Source of the DNA: JBBIRG01 sp964410965
GTDB lineage: Bacteria > CLD3 > SB21 > JBBIRG01
NCBI GenBank assembly: GCA_964410965.1
Contig: CAYPIY010000002.1
Coordinates: 310,001-374,000, forward strand
DNA: 64,000 bases
Direction of reading: 5' to 3'
Position numbers and translations under genes: made by a program. The notes under the pieces are model-generated. The model saw nothing but the letters and a program-made list of their open reading frames with translations. It did no database searches and was not told the DNA's origin. This document shows positions 34,674-44,300 of this stretch, in pieces (position 1 is the stretch's first letter; each line of letters begins with the position of its first letter).

Positions 34674-34817
34674 GTGAAACGAACATACCAGCCCAGCACC
34701 CGAAAAAGAAAAAACAAACACGGTTTCAGAGAACGGATGAAAACGAAAGGCGGCCGTCGTGTGTTAGCTGCTCGTCGCGCGAAGGGACGTAAAAAATTAA
34801 CCGTCAGCGATGAATAA
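34674..34817 (+). CDS. rpmH: Ribosomal protein L34
   Basis: The gene codes for 47 residues starting at GTG, with GGAG six bases upstream. The protein is [20 protein letters not shown], then [21 protein letters not shown], the unmistakable L34 sequence, followed by a short VSDE tail. L34 is a small component of the 50S subunit. It is normally followed by rnpA; here yidD overlaps its last codons instead. Confidence 0.98.
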   Translation: MKRTYQPSTRKRKNKHGFRERMKTKGGRRVLAARRAKGRKKLTVSDE

Positions 34818-35157
34818 AAGAAATCACTTTCTTTCCTTCTTTCAAAAATGTAAAGGCTTCTTTCTGACACAAGGATTGAAGCCTTTGTTTATTTTTTTTA
34901 AATGGCTCAACTGGTTTTTGGCCGGATGTATTGTGATCCTGATCAGAATGTACCAGCATTCATTATCTCTCATGTTCCCGGCTTCATGCCGGTTCTTTCC
35001 ATCGTGTTCACAGTATGGAATCGAAGCCTTTAAATCCCATGGAGTTTTTAAAGGTCTTTTTCTTACAGTTAAACGTATCCTAAAATGCCATCCCTGGCAT
35101 AAGGGCGGTTATGATCCGGTACCGGGTCATATTGGTAAAAAACCCGCCGCAGAATAA
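34810..35157 (+). CDS. yidD: Membrane protein insertion efficiency factor YidD
   Basis: The 115-residue YidD carries its signature [20 protein letters not shown]...[24 protein letters not shown]. This membrane-associated protein helps YidC-dependent insertion. The N-terminus has an extra ~35 residues (basic and hydrophobic) before the usual start near [17 protein letters not shown]. Its ATG overlaps the rpmH stop by 8 bases, leaving no space for rnpA. The extra residues do not look like an RnpA remnant. Confidence 0.94.
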   Translation: MNKRNHFLSFFQKCKGFFLTQGLKPLFIFFKWLNWFLAGCIVILIRMYQHSLSLMFPASCRFFPSCSQYGIEAFKSHGVFKGLFLTVKRILKCHPWHKGGYDPVPGHIGKKPAAE

Positions 35158-35259
35158 AAATGAAATGTTTAAAATCGACCCGTCTCCCAAGTCTGTAATT
35201 AGCTGTCATTAAATTCTATGATGTATTCTAAATTGTAAATTTATTTCCGGAGTCCTTTT

Positions 35260-36993
35260 ATGGATAAAAAAACTATTTTTGCGATGGTTCTTATAGCGGT
35301 TATAATTATCTTGTGGCCTGTTTATTCGGGTCTTATTAATCCGAAGAATGAATCTGTGGTTCAAAAGAAACCTCAAATTGACTCTGTTTTTATTAAGAAA
35401 GATACCATCCAAAAAACGGATCTTACAGCAAAACTGGTCGCTGAAAAAATATCGCTGAAAAGTTCTGAAACAAACATAAAAGACAGCGCTATCTTTTGGA
35501 CTAATTCACCTGAGAAAATCACAACTATTAAAAATGATTTTTTTACAGCTCAACTATCTAATAAAGGTGGCGGTTCTATCAAGTTATGGTCACTGAATAA
35601 ATACAAGGATTATCAAGGCGAAAAGGTTTCATTTATTCAATCAGACAAAAATCTGAATATCAGTTTTAAATACAGAGGACAGCAAATCGACTTGAGTAAA
35701 GCTTATTTTTCTTACTCTGGAAACGATTCGGTTTATGACATGACGCAAATCGATAAAGCATCCTTTTCATATACGCTCATTTTCGATAGCGTCAAAACAA
35801 TAAAACACACATTAACCTTTTACAAAGATCAGTATGACTTTGATCTGCAAGTTCAATTCTTGGATTTTAGTGACGATATTACCAACAACGAGTATTTTGT
35901 CCAATGGACAAGCGGTTTGAAAATTACTGAAAAAAACCTGACTGAAGATCTGAACTATTTTAGAACGAACGTCTTTATCGGAGACGAAGTGGAAGATTTT
36001 GATATTTCATCCCAGCCTAATGGGGATGTTTCGTTTACCGGAGTAACGAAATGGATTTCGACTCGGTCTAAATATTTCGTGGTTTTCATTATTCCTCAGG
36101 AAAAAGACGGATCCGGATGCTCTTTCTCAGCAACCACTTCTCATGAATACGGAGCTCTTAAGAGTAAGGATTATTTTCTGAACCTCCATATGAAGTTTGA
36201 AAATAACAAAAAAGATGTTTTTAAATTTTACATAGGTCCTACTGAATACGCCCGGCTTAATCAGTATAATGAAAATCTATCCATTATTCTTGAATGGGGA
36301 TGGACGATTATAAAACCTTTATCAAAAGGAATTTTCTGGATTTTCCGGTTTTTATATGACTTTATCCCAAATTATGGAATAGTAATTCTGATATTCGCAC
36401 TTCTTGTAAAAATCCTTCTGTATCCTTTAACACACAAATCATATGTTGGCATGCAAAAAATGAAAGAGGTTATGCCCCGTCAGAAGGAGCTGCAAAAAAA
36501 ATATAAGGACAATCCGAAAAAGATGCAGGAAGAGCTGATGAAGTTATATAAGGAAATTGGATACAATCCTCTTTCCGGTTGCTTACCGGTTCTTTTGCAA
36601 ATGCCCATCCTTTTTCCGATTTACCAGGTTTTTAATGCTACCATTGATTTACGGCAAGCCCCATTTGCCGGATGGATTCATGATTTATCGGTTCCGGATA
36701 CTGTGGCCGTGCTCCATACAGGCTTACCTTTTATCGGCGATTTCAATGTCAACCCTTTGCCAATAATTATGACAATATTAACATTCGTTCAGCAGAAAAT
36801 AACGCCAATGACACCTACAGATGACTCTGATCCGGCGCAACGATTTAATCAAAAATTCATGCTCTACGGTATGCCTATATTATTCTTCTTTATATTTAAC
36901 AATTTTTCATCCGGTTTGGTTATGTACTGGACGGTTTTTAACGTATTAACCATGCTTCAGCAGTATCTGATGTCGAAACATATCATAAAGTAA
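35260..36993 (+). CDS. yidC: Membrane protein insertase YidC
   Basis: YidC/Oxa1 insertase of the Gram-negative type, 577 residues. It has an N-terminal helix (TIFAMVLIAVIIILWPVYSGL), a large periplasmic beta domain (~70-345) and the conserved insertase core (KGIFWIFRFLYDFIPNYGIVILIF, LLYPLTHKSYVGMQKMKEVMPRQKELQKKYKDN, GCLPVLLQMPILFPIYQVF). A terminator follows. It inserts membrane proteins alone or with SecYEG. CGGAGT lies before the ATG. Confidence 0.97.
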   Translation: MDKKTIFAMVLIAVIIILWPVYSGLINPKNESVVQKKPQIDSVFIKKDTIQKTDLTAKLVAEKISLKSSETNIKDSAIFWTNSPEKITTIKNDFFTAQLSNKGGGSIKLWSLNKYKDYQGEKVSFIQSDKNLNISFKYRGQQIDLSKAYFSYSGNDSVYDMTQIDKASFSYTLIFDSVKTIKHTLTFYKDQYDFDLQVQFLDFSDDITNNEYFVQWTSGLKITEKNLTEDLNYFRTNVFIGDEVEDFDISSQPNGDVSFTGVTKWISTRSKYFVVFIIPQEKDGSGCSFSATTSHEYGALKSKDYFLNLHMKFENNKKDVFKFYIGPTEYARLNQYNENLSIILEWGWTIIKPLSKGIFWIFRFLYDFIPNYGIVILIFALLVKILLYPLTHKSYVGMQKMKEVMPRQKELQKKYKDNPKKMQEELMKLYKEIGYNPLSGCLPVLLQMPILFPIYQVFNATIDLRQAPFAGWIHDLSVPDTVAVLHTGLPFIGDFNVNPLPIIMTILTFVQQKITPMTPTDDSDPAQRFNQKFMLYGMPILFFFIFNNFSSGLVMYWTVFNVLTMLQQYLMSKHIIK

Positions 36994-37010
36994 AAGAATT
37001 GAATTTTGAT

Positions 37011-37042
37011 AAAAAAGTCACTTTATTTTAAGTGACTTTTTT
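37011..37042 (+). terminator. Intrinsic terminator after yidC
   Basis: The 13-bp stem AAAAAAGTCACTT with AAGTGACTTTTTT around a 6-nt loop ends in a T-run, 17 bases before mnmE. Confidence 0.9.
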
Positions 37043-37059
37043 ATTTACACTACAAACCT

Positions 37060-38448
37060 ATGCTTTTTGAAGAAACCATAGTCGCTCTTTCGACTCCTCC
37101 GGGACGAGGGGCTATCAGTATTATCAGGATTACGGGCATTAAGTCAATCGAAATAGCCGATAGGATTTTTATTGGTAAGCAAAGGTTGATTGAGGCAAAA
37201 AGTCATACCGTTCATTTTGGAAAAATTATTGATTCTGATTGCCATGAAACAATCGACACCGTGCTTGTTTCTGTTTTAAAAACGCCAAATTCATATACGG
37301 GTTTTGATACAGTCGAAATCAACTGTCATGGCGGTAGTATAAACACAGAAATGATAATTGAAGTCATACTAAAAAACGGCGCTCGTCTGGCGGAACCCGG
37401 AGAACTTACAAAACTGGCTTTTTTAAACGGAAAAATTGACCTGACACAGGTTGAAGCGGTAGCAGACATTATTCATTCAAAAACGCGAAGAGCTCATCGA
37501 TCATCGGTATCACAATATCTTGGCGGATTGTCAAACCATATAAAAGAGATAAAAACACGTTTGTTAAATATTGCCAGCCTGATTGAAATGGATGTTGATT
37601 TTGCAGACGAGCAATTATTAGATATAAACAGAAGTAACCTTATCGGGGAAATTCAAATTTCAATAGAATCCATTAAATCTTTGTTATCGACTTACACCCA
37701 TGGTCACCTTTTACGGGATGGGGCAAAAATCGCAATCACCGGTAAACCAAACGTTGGCAAATCCAGCTTAATGAACTCGTTACTTAACAAAAACAGGGCC
37801 ATCGTTAGTGAAATACCGGGAACGACACGAGATTATCTTGAAGAAAGCATAGATATTAATGGCATTCCTTTTAATTTAATTGATACAGCCGGATTAAGGT
37901 GCACGGAAAACCCTGTCGAAAAAACGGGAATAGACAAAACTAAAGAACAAATCGAAACCGCTGATTTAGTTTTACTCATGGTTGATGCCTCAAATCAGTT
38001 AGATCAAAACGATAATAAAGCAATTGAAATTATTAGCGAATACCACAAAACCGAAATTGAAAAGAAAATCATTATCGTTAAGAATAAAATAGATATTCAG
38101 AATGTTATCGAAGACAATTTTTTTACTACACTCGGTTGTGAAGAGGTGTCAATTTCAGCGGAAAAAATGATCGGGTTGGATGAGCTAAAAGATCTGATTC
38201 AAAAACTATTCTCTGACAACGTTTCACCAGACTCACCCCATATTTCGAATATCCGCCAAAAGGTCTCTTTGGAGAATTGCGTAGCTTCATTGGAGCATTC
38301 ACTGAATGGTTTGAATAATGATATTTCATTTGAATTCATCGCGTTGGATATTCGAAACGCATTAGATTGTACAAGGGAAATTTTGGGTGAAATTTCCAAT
38401 GACGATATCCTGAATAATATTTTCAAAAACTTTTGTATTGGAAAGTAA
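37060..38448 (+). CDS. mnmE: tRNA modification GTPase MnmE
   Basis: MnmE works with MnmG to make the 5-carboxymethylaminomethyl group on wobble U34 of some tRNAs. The 462 residues hold the N-terminal folate-binding domain (VALSTPPGRGAISIIRITG), helical parts, the embedded G domain (GKPNVGKSSLMNSLL, the switch Thr in GTTRDYLEE, DTAGLR, NKID) and the invariant C-terminal CIGK. Two parS sites follow and then mnmG. No Shine-Dalgarno sequence is clear. Confidence 0.97.
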   Translation: MLFEETIVALSTPPGRGAISIIRITGIKSIEIADRIFIGKQRLIEAKSHTVHFGKIIDSDCHETIDTVLVSVLKTPNSYTGFDTVEINCHGGSINTEMIIEVILKNGARLAEPGELTKLAFLNGKIDLTQVEAVADIIHSKTRRAHRSSVSQYLGGLSNHIKEIKTRLLNIASLIEMDVDFADEQLLDINRSNLIGEIQISIESIKSLLSTYTHGHLLRDGAKIAITGKPNVGKSSLMNSLLNKNRAIVSEIPGTTRDYLEESIDINGIPFNLIDTAGLRCTENPVEKTGIDKTKEQIETADLVLLMVDASNQLDQNDNKAIEIISEYHKTEIEKKIIIVKNKIDIQNVIEDNFFTTLGCEEVSISAEKMIGLDELKDLIQKLFSDNVSPDSPHISNIRQKVSLENCVASLEHSLNGLNNDISFEFIALDIRNALDCTREILGEISNDDILNNIFKNFCIGK

Positions 38449-38470
38449 TATTTCTTTATGATAACTAAAA

Positions 38471-38488
38471 ATGTTTCACGTGAAACAT
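38471..38488. promoter_or_regulatory. parS site 1 (ParB-binding centromere)
   Basis: A perfect 18-bp palindrome contains TGTTTCACGTGAAACA (38472-38487), identical to the widespread bacterial parS consensus bound by ParB/Spo0J. It lies in the non-coding gap between mnmE and mnmG. Confidence 0.93.
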
Positions 38489-38509
38489 CACAAATTAAAT
38501 AATACGGAT

Positions 38510-38525
38510 TGTTCCACGTGAAACA
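38510..38525. promoter_or_regulatory. parS site 2
   Basis: TGTTCCACGTGAAACA differs from the parS consensus at one base and lies 38 bases (centre to centre) from the perfect site. Confidence 0.88.
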
Positions 38526-38567
38526 TCCGCTATTTAATATGTTATATTTTAACTGTTTAAGTATAAA

Positions 38568-40445
38568 ATGAACCGTTTTGATGTCATTGTTGTCGGAGGG
38601 GGGCACGCCGGATATGAAGCGGCTTACGCTTCATCAAGAATGGGTTGCACAACGTTATTAATCTCGATGGAGATCAATAAAATCGCAACTCTTTCTTGCA
38701 ATCCCGCAATAGGAGGAACAGCTAAAGGTCACCTTGTAAAAGAAATCGACGCTCTTGGCGGAATGATGGGCATTGTAACCGATGAAACCGGAATTCAATT
38801 CAGGATGCTTAATAAATCCAGAGGTCCGGCAGTTTGGTCGCCTCGGGCTCAAGTCGATCGTTCATTATACCCTGCTTCGGTTTTAAAAAGACTATCAAAT
38901 ATTGAAAACATTACATTATTGAGCGAAACCGTAATCGGGATAATATCAGAAAAAGGCAAGGTTTCCGGAGTGATTGTTTTATCCGGAGAAAAAATTATTA
39001 GTAAAACAGTCATTCTCACATGCGGAACTTTTTTAAATGGACTTATCCATATTGGTTTAAAAACTTTTAAAGCTGGACGATATGGTGAAAATCCTGTCAC
39101 CGGCCTTACAGAATGCTTGAATTCTATCGGCCTTGAAAGCGCAAGATTAAAAACAGGAACACCGGCAAGAATTCATAAAGACAGCATCGATTATTCAAAA
39201 TGCCAGCCGCAAAAAGGAGACGCAAATCCGGAGCCTTTTTCATGGCAAACTGAAAGAATTACAAATGAACAGGTTCCCTGCTTTTTGACTCATACAAACT
39301 TAGAAACCCATGAAATCCTTCGTAGCGGATTTAACCAATCCCCTCTTTTTACCGGACGAATTAAAGGGAAGGGGCCTCGATATTGTCCTTCAATTGAAGA
39401 TAAAATTAACCGTTTTTCTGACAAAGACCAGCATCAGATATTTTTGGAACCCGAAGGATATAATGTCGATGAGTATTATGTAAATGGTTTTTCAACAAGC
39501 TTACCTGAAGAAATCCAGGAAAAAGCTCTCCGTTCAATTCCCGGGCTTGAGGAAGTAAAAATCCTTCGATATGGATATGCCATTGAATATGATTTTTTTC
39601 CTCCTTACCAAATAAAACTGAATCTTGAATCCAAGGCTATTGAGTGTCTTTTCTGTGCCGGTCAGATCAACGGAACCTCTGGTTATGAAGAAGCTGGTGC
39701 TCAAGGTCTTATAGCCGGCGTTAATGCGGCATTAAAAATAAGGGAGCAGGATCCGTTGATTATAAAACGCAGCGAAGCATATATCGGTGTTTTGATCGAT
39801 GATTTGGTTAACAAGAGTACGTCGGAACCCTACCGTATTTTCACTTCACTGGCAGAATATCGTCTGCTCCTTAGACAGGATAACGCTGATCTTAGATTAA
39901 CAGATATTGGAAAGAATGTAGGCCTTGTTTCAAATAAACAGTTTGATATCTTTTCTAAAAAGAAAGACTACATTAACAAAGTTAAATCCTGGATTTCTGA
40001 AAAAGTCATTACTCCTTCGGATATTAACGAAATACTTATTAAAACAAAGTCTTCTCCCATTGAAGAAAACGAGAGGTTGGAGAAATTACTTAAACGACCA
40101 GAGGTTTCACTGGAGCTGATTTTATCTGACAACAAAAACCTTATACCGGATCACATCCAGCAAATGATTATATACCGGGATGTTTTAAAGGAAATTGATA
40201 CATCGATTCGGTATGAAGGGTACTTGAGTCGCCAGCAGGATCAGGTCGAAAAATTCAATAAACTAGAAAACAAAAAAATACCCGGAGGGATTGACTATCT
40301 AACCTTAATATCAATGTCATCAGAAGCCAAAGAAAAATTTTCAAAAATACGTCCGGAAAACCTTGGTCAGGCTAGTCGCATTCCTGGTATTACACCAGCG
40401 GACATTTCATTACTAATGGTATATATAGAAAAATGGAACAAATAA
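38568..40445 (+). CDS. mnmG: tRNA uridine-5-carboxymethylaminomethyl modification enzyme MnmG
   Basis: FAD-dependent partner of MnmE, 625 residues. The dinucleotide site is VIVVGGGHAGYEAAYASSRMG. The conserved Cys-bearing blocks LSCNPAIGGTAKGHLVKEIDALGG and GPRYCPSIEDK are present, as is GQINGTSGYEEAGAQGLIAG. The C-terminal helical domain (residues ~540-625, ending GITPADISLLMVYIEKW) binds MnmE and tRNA. rsmG begins inside its last codons (13-base overlap), so the two are co-translated. Confidence 0.97.
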   Translation: MNRFDVIVVGGGHAGYEAAYASSRMGCTTLLISMEINKIATLSCNPAIGGTAKGHLVKEIDALGGMMGIVTDETGIQFRMLNKSRGPAVWSPRAQVDRSLYPASVLKRLSNIENITLLSETVIGIISEKGKVSGVIVLSGEKIISKTVILTCGTFLNGLIHIGLKTFKAGRYGENPVTGLTECLNSIGLESARLKTGTPARIHKDSIDYSKCQPQKGDANPEPFSWQTERITNEQVPCFLTHTNLETHEILRSGFNQSPLFTGRIKGKGPRYCPSIEDKINRFSDKDQHQIFLEPEGYNVDEYYVNGFSTSLPEEIQEKALRSIPGLEEVKILRYGYAIEYDFFPPYQIKLNLESKAIECLFCAGQINGTSGYEEAGAQGLIAGVNAALKIREQDPLIIKRSEAYIGVLIDDLVNKSTSEPYRIFTSLAEYRLLLRQDNADLRLTDIGKNVGLVSNKQFDIFSKKKDYINKVKSWISEKVITPSDINEILIKTKSSPIEENERLEKLLKRPEVSLELILSDNKNLIPDHIQQMIIYRDVLKEIDTSIRYEGYLSRQQDQVEKFNKLENKKIPGGIDYLTLISMSSEAKEKFSKIRPENLGQASRIPGITPADISLLMVYIEKWNK

Positions 40446-41107
40446 TAAAACCTTGCGACAGCATCAATTTTTTTATTGAATATATTGAAAAAAACATTTG
40501 CGGATTATCACAAGTTCAAAAAAAACAGTATGTTTGCTTTTTTAAAATATTGTTAAATAACAACTTAAAATACAACTTATATTCAAGAAAAGAAAAAGAT
40601 ATCATTGAAAGACATTTCATTAACTCAATATTATTTGCCTATTATTTTAAGTTGAATTCAAAAGATAACATACTTGATATCGGAACCGGAGGCGGTTTTC
40701 CCGGCATTATTTTAAAAATTCTTTTTACCGATAGTTCATTTGTACTGGTGGACTCAATAAAAAAGAAAACCGATTTTTTAAAATGTGCAGTAAGCGAATT
40801 GGGCCTGAAAAACATCATTATTGAAAACAACCGGATTGAAAACCTGCAAAAAAAATATACCGGTTTTTTTGATTTCATTACCGCGAGAGCTGTAGCTTCC
40901 CTTGATCAGCTTTATTTATTTTCAAAAGAGTTGGTAAAACCGAACGGCACAATGGTATTTTTCAAAGGGAAGAATTATGAAAAAGAAACCGGATTTTTGG
41001 AAGTAAAAGGCGAACGCCCGGAATTTGAAATCCTGCACTTCAGCGAAATCCCTTTTGCCTCAGGCTCCCAAGACGGTGTAATCGTAAAAATTCATTTACC
41101 GCAATGA
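40433..41107 (+). CDS. rsmG: 16S rRNA (guanine527-N7)-methyltransferase RsmG
   Basis: This SAM-dependent methyltransferase acts on 16S rRNA G527. The 224 residues include YNLYSRKEKDIIERHFINSI, the SAM motif ILDIGTGGGFPGIILKILF, and ITARAVASLDQLYLFSKEL followed by MVFFKGKNYEKE. parA/parB often come next in other genomes; here they do not. The N-terminus overlaps the end of mnmG. Confidence 0.95.
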   Translation: MEQIIKPCDSINFFIEYIEKNICGLSQVQKKQYVCFFKILLNNNLKYNLYSRKEKDIIERHFINSILFAYYFKLNSKDNILDIGTGGGFPGIILKILFTDSSFVLVDSIKKKTDFLKCAVSELGLKNIIIENNRIENLQKKYTGFFDFITARAVASLDQLYLFSKELVKPNGTMVFFKGKNYEKETGFLEVKGERPEFEILHFSEIPFASGSQDGVIVKIHLPQ

Positions 41108-41160
41108 GAGTATTGGTATTCATCTTAATTGCTTTTTTGTATATAGACAGAATTTTTATC

Positions 41161-41189
41161 TTGAATTCAAAGTTTACAATACTTATTAT
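41161..41189 (+). promoter_or_regulatory. Possible sprA promoter
   Basis: TTGAAT (41161-41166) and TATTAT (41184-41189) have a 17-base spacer about 130 bases before sprA. Confidence 0.4.
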
Positions 41190-41246
41190 AACATGAGTCA
41201 CAAAACCTTGATGGAGTTTAGTATAAGATATTGATACCGGTTATGA

Positions 41247-41278
41247 TTTGTTAAACAAACGGAATTGTTAAACAAACG
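41247..41278 (+). repeat. Two direct copies of TTGTTAAACAAACG upstream of sprA
   Basis: A 14-base motif occurs at 41248-41261 and 41265-41278 with a 17-base period. Each copy contains the small palindrome TTGTT-A-AACAA. They lie between the possible promoter and the sprA start, where a regulator could bind the leader. Confidence 0.5.
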
Positions 41279-41319
41279 ATGATTTTCTGCTTCTTTTGGA
41301 CTCCATACCGAGGTGATTT

Positions 41320-44300
41320 GTGGATTTCTTCGTAAATCGTCAAATCCTCCGTCTTCTGTTATATGTGTTTGCATCAGTTATAATCGTGAATTCGGTTTCG
41401 GCACAGAATTCCGACACCGCGTCTTTCTCTGACTCTATTAATGTATCCGTTGCTGACAGCGGTTTGTCTGGCAAAGATGCTGCATTAAATGAATCCTCAG
41501 GCATTATAACACAGAATGACACTCTAGTTTCGGCGGGCACAATTCAAGAAACCGCCTCATTCCTCGAAAATATGTTTGACATGATTACCGGTTCAATTTC
41601 ACCAGGTAGTGCCTTTCATAATAAATCGAATCTGGATATTCAAAACGACATCGGATTGCTACCGATAAACCAGGACACTTCTGCGGTTTCATCTTTTTCC
41701 TTATACCCATTTCAATTTCACTGTATGATTTCCGCGGATCCAAACCGGAATTATTTCCTGATTAAAGGATCAATGATCGATTATTCACAGACTCATACTT
41801 TAATCAGCGGGTATAAAGTGGATGTACGCGTTGACAGTATGGGAGCTTTTTATGTTTTTGAGGACTATTACGGAGAAAACACCGCCAAACGGAAAAACCC
41901 CCTAAGGCAAAAAACAGTCATATCCAGAAAGGAATACCTGCATTATAACTTCGAAAACCAGATTCGCAATACATTCACTAAAACGATTGTCACAGCTCTT
42001 GCTACAAAAGAGGCTGAAGGCCAGACCGGGCCCCTGCGTTTATTTTCCACATCTGTTACGACCAACGAAACCTTCCAGAAAATATTCGGCGGTGACGAGG
42101 TTGCCGTTGACGCCAGGGGCAGTATCAACCTGAATATGTCCGTTACGAAAGAAGCTTCCTCCAACCAAAACGCGAGCACAGGCAAAAACTCTCAGATCAT
42201 TCCGAAATTTGAACAGAAACAGCAATTCAATTTACGGGCAACGATCGGAAAAAAAGTAGAGATTCTTATCGATCAGGACAGCGAACGTGAGTTTGAGTTT
42301 GAAAATAATATACGGATCATATACACCGGTTTTGATGATGAAGTGCTTCAGAGACTGGAAGCCGGAAATATTGACCTTTCCCTTCCCGGAACGGAATTTG
42401 TAACCGCAGGCGGACAAAACAAAGGACTGTTCGGGGTCAAGGCGCTTATGAGATTCGGTGACCTGAACGTAACCACTATCGCCAGTCTGCAGCGCGGAGA
42501 AAAAACAAAACTGTCTTTCAAGGGCGGGGCCGGCCAGGGCAATGAAACTAAAATCAAAGAATTTCAATATGCCCGCGCAAAATACTTTTTTCTGGACACA
42601 ATTTACAGAATTCAATTTGAGAATTATAATAACCGTATCCATACTTATAACTCAAGTGATGAAATTATTAACTGGAAAATATACAAATATTCAGCCTCTA
42701 CGCAATCAGACCCGCGCGTAAGACCCGCAAAAGCAAGTTTTGATGATAACTCTAATCCTGAACGAGGAGATTTTCTTGAACTTGAAAACGGTGTAGACTA
42801 CAACATAGATCAAAAACTTGGCATAATTTCATTATCCACAAGACTTGCTGACGCCGGCGAAATGCTTGCGGTCTGGTATCAGACAAAGGACAGAATTCAC
42901 GGGAACGTAAGCCCGGGTCTTGACACTTTGCAACTTAAATTAATTTGGGGTCCCAATCCAAATCCTAATGACCCCATGTGGAATTACGAACTGAAAAACA
43001 TCTACGACCTAGGCATCAGGGGATTAACCGATGACGACCGCAAAACAATCAAAATTCAATATAATGTAAACGGCAGCTCCCCCCTGACAAGCATCCCCGA
43101 TAAAAATGAAGCCGGTGTTGGCATCTTGAGCTTATTGCATGTTGATGAAACCAGTGATCAAGGAGGAGCAATAGACGACATTGTCGATCTGGGCGGCGGA
43201 TTCAATTATGGGCTCGATCTTGAGCAGGGTTTAATCGTTTTTCCCAGACTACGGCCTTTTGACCCGGCCGATAACGTTCTTAATGGCTTCAGCGAGGAAC
43301 GATATCCGAATGGTTTTAACAATGGAACGGTTTCTGAATCGGTTCGTTTTCCCAATATATATGATCAGGAACGAACAAATCTCAATGAACAAAATTTTGC
43401 TTCAAATTCAAGATTTGAAATCGTTTATCGCAGCTCTAAGCGCTCGGCTCATATTCAATTGGGTTTTAATGTTCTTGAGGGTAGCGAGGAGGTAAAGGTG
43501 AACGGTCGCACATTAACCAAAGACGTAGATTACATCATTGATTATTTTTCCGGGACGATCGACCTTTTGTCCCAGGAGGCATTAATGCCGACTTCTGATC
43601 TTGAAATTGACTATGAACAGGCTCAGCTATTCCAGGTCGATAAAAAAGCAATTTTCGGAGCCCGGGCGGAATATAATTTGGCGGAATGGGGCTTTGGGCA
43701 AAACTCATTTATCGGAACAACCGCCCTTTTCCAGAGCCAGTCCACTATCAATAAACGAGTTCAGATCGGAGAAGAACCTTTCCGAAATTTTGTATGGGAC
43801 GTCAACACTTCTCTTGATTTTGATGTAAAAATCTTTACCAAAGCAATTAATTATCTGCCGCTGGTAAATTCTTCTGCCTCATCAAAAATAAACTTTCGGG
43901 CAGAATACGCTACCATTTTGCCGAATCCGAATACAAGCAACGGCTTAATGAAACAAGACGAGCGTGGTGTCGCTTATGTCGACGACTTTGAGGCTATTAA
44001 AAGAACCTTTCCGCTTGGAACTTCAAGGAAAATGTGGGTTTTGGGCAGCAAACCTATTGAAAAGAGTCTGGATGAAAGAGGAAGAACAATATGGTTCCAA
44101 AGACAGGAGCCCAGAAAATATATTACGAATATAGCGACTCAGGCAGGAGATCAAATAACGGTCCTCGGCATGGCTTTTCAGCCTAAACTTGTTTCGGGTG
44201 ACTACCGGAATTCTTGGGGTGGTATTATGAGAGGCCTTAATATTTCAGCTTCGAAAGAATTATCCGAAAGCAGGTTCATTGAGTTGTGGATTAACACCAA

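Noticed and set aside
38472..38525. The two CACGTG-containing palindromes as a transcription-factor operator for mnmG
   Set aside because: The exact 16-base match to parS and the mnmE-mnmG position fit ParB centromere sites much better.
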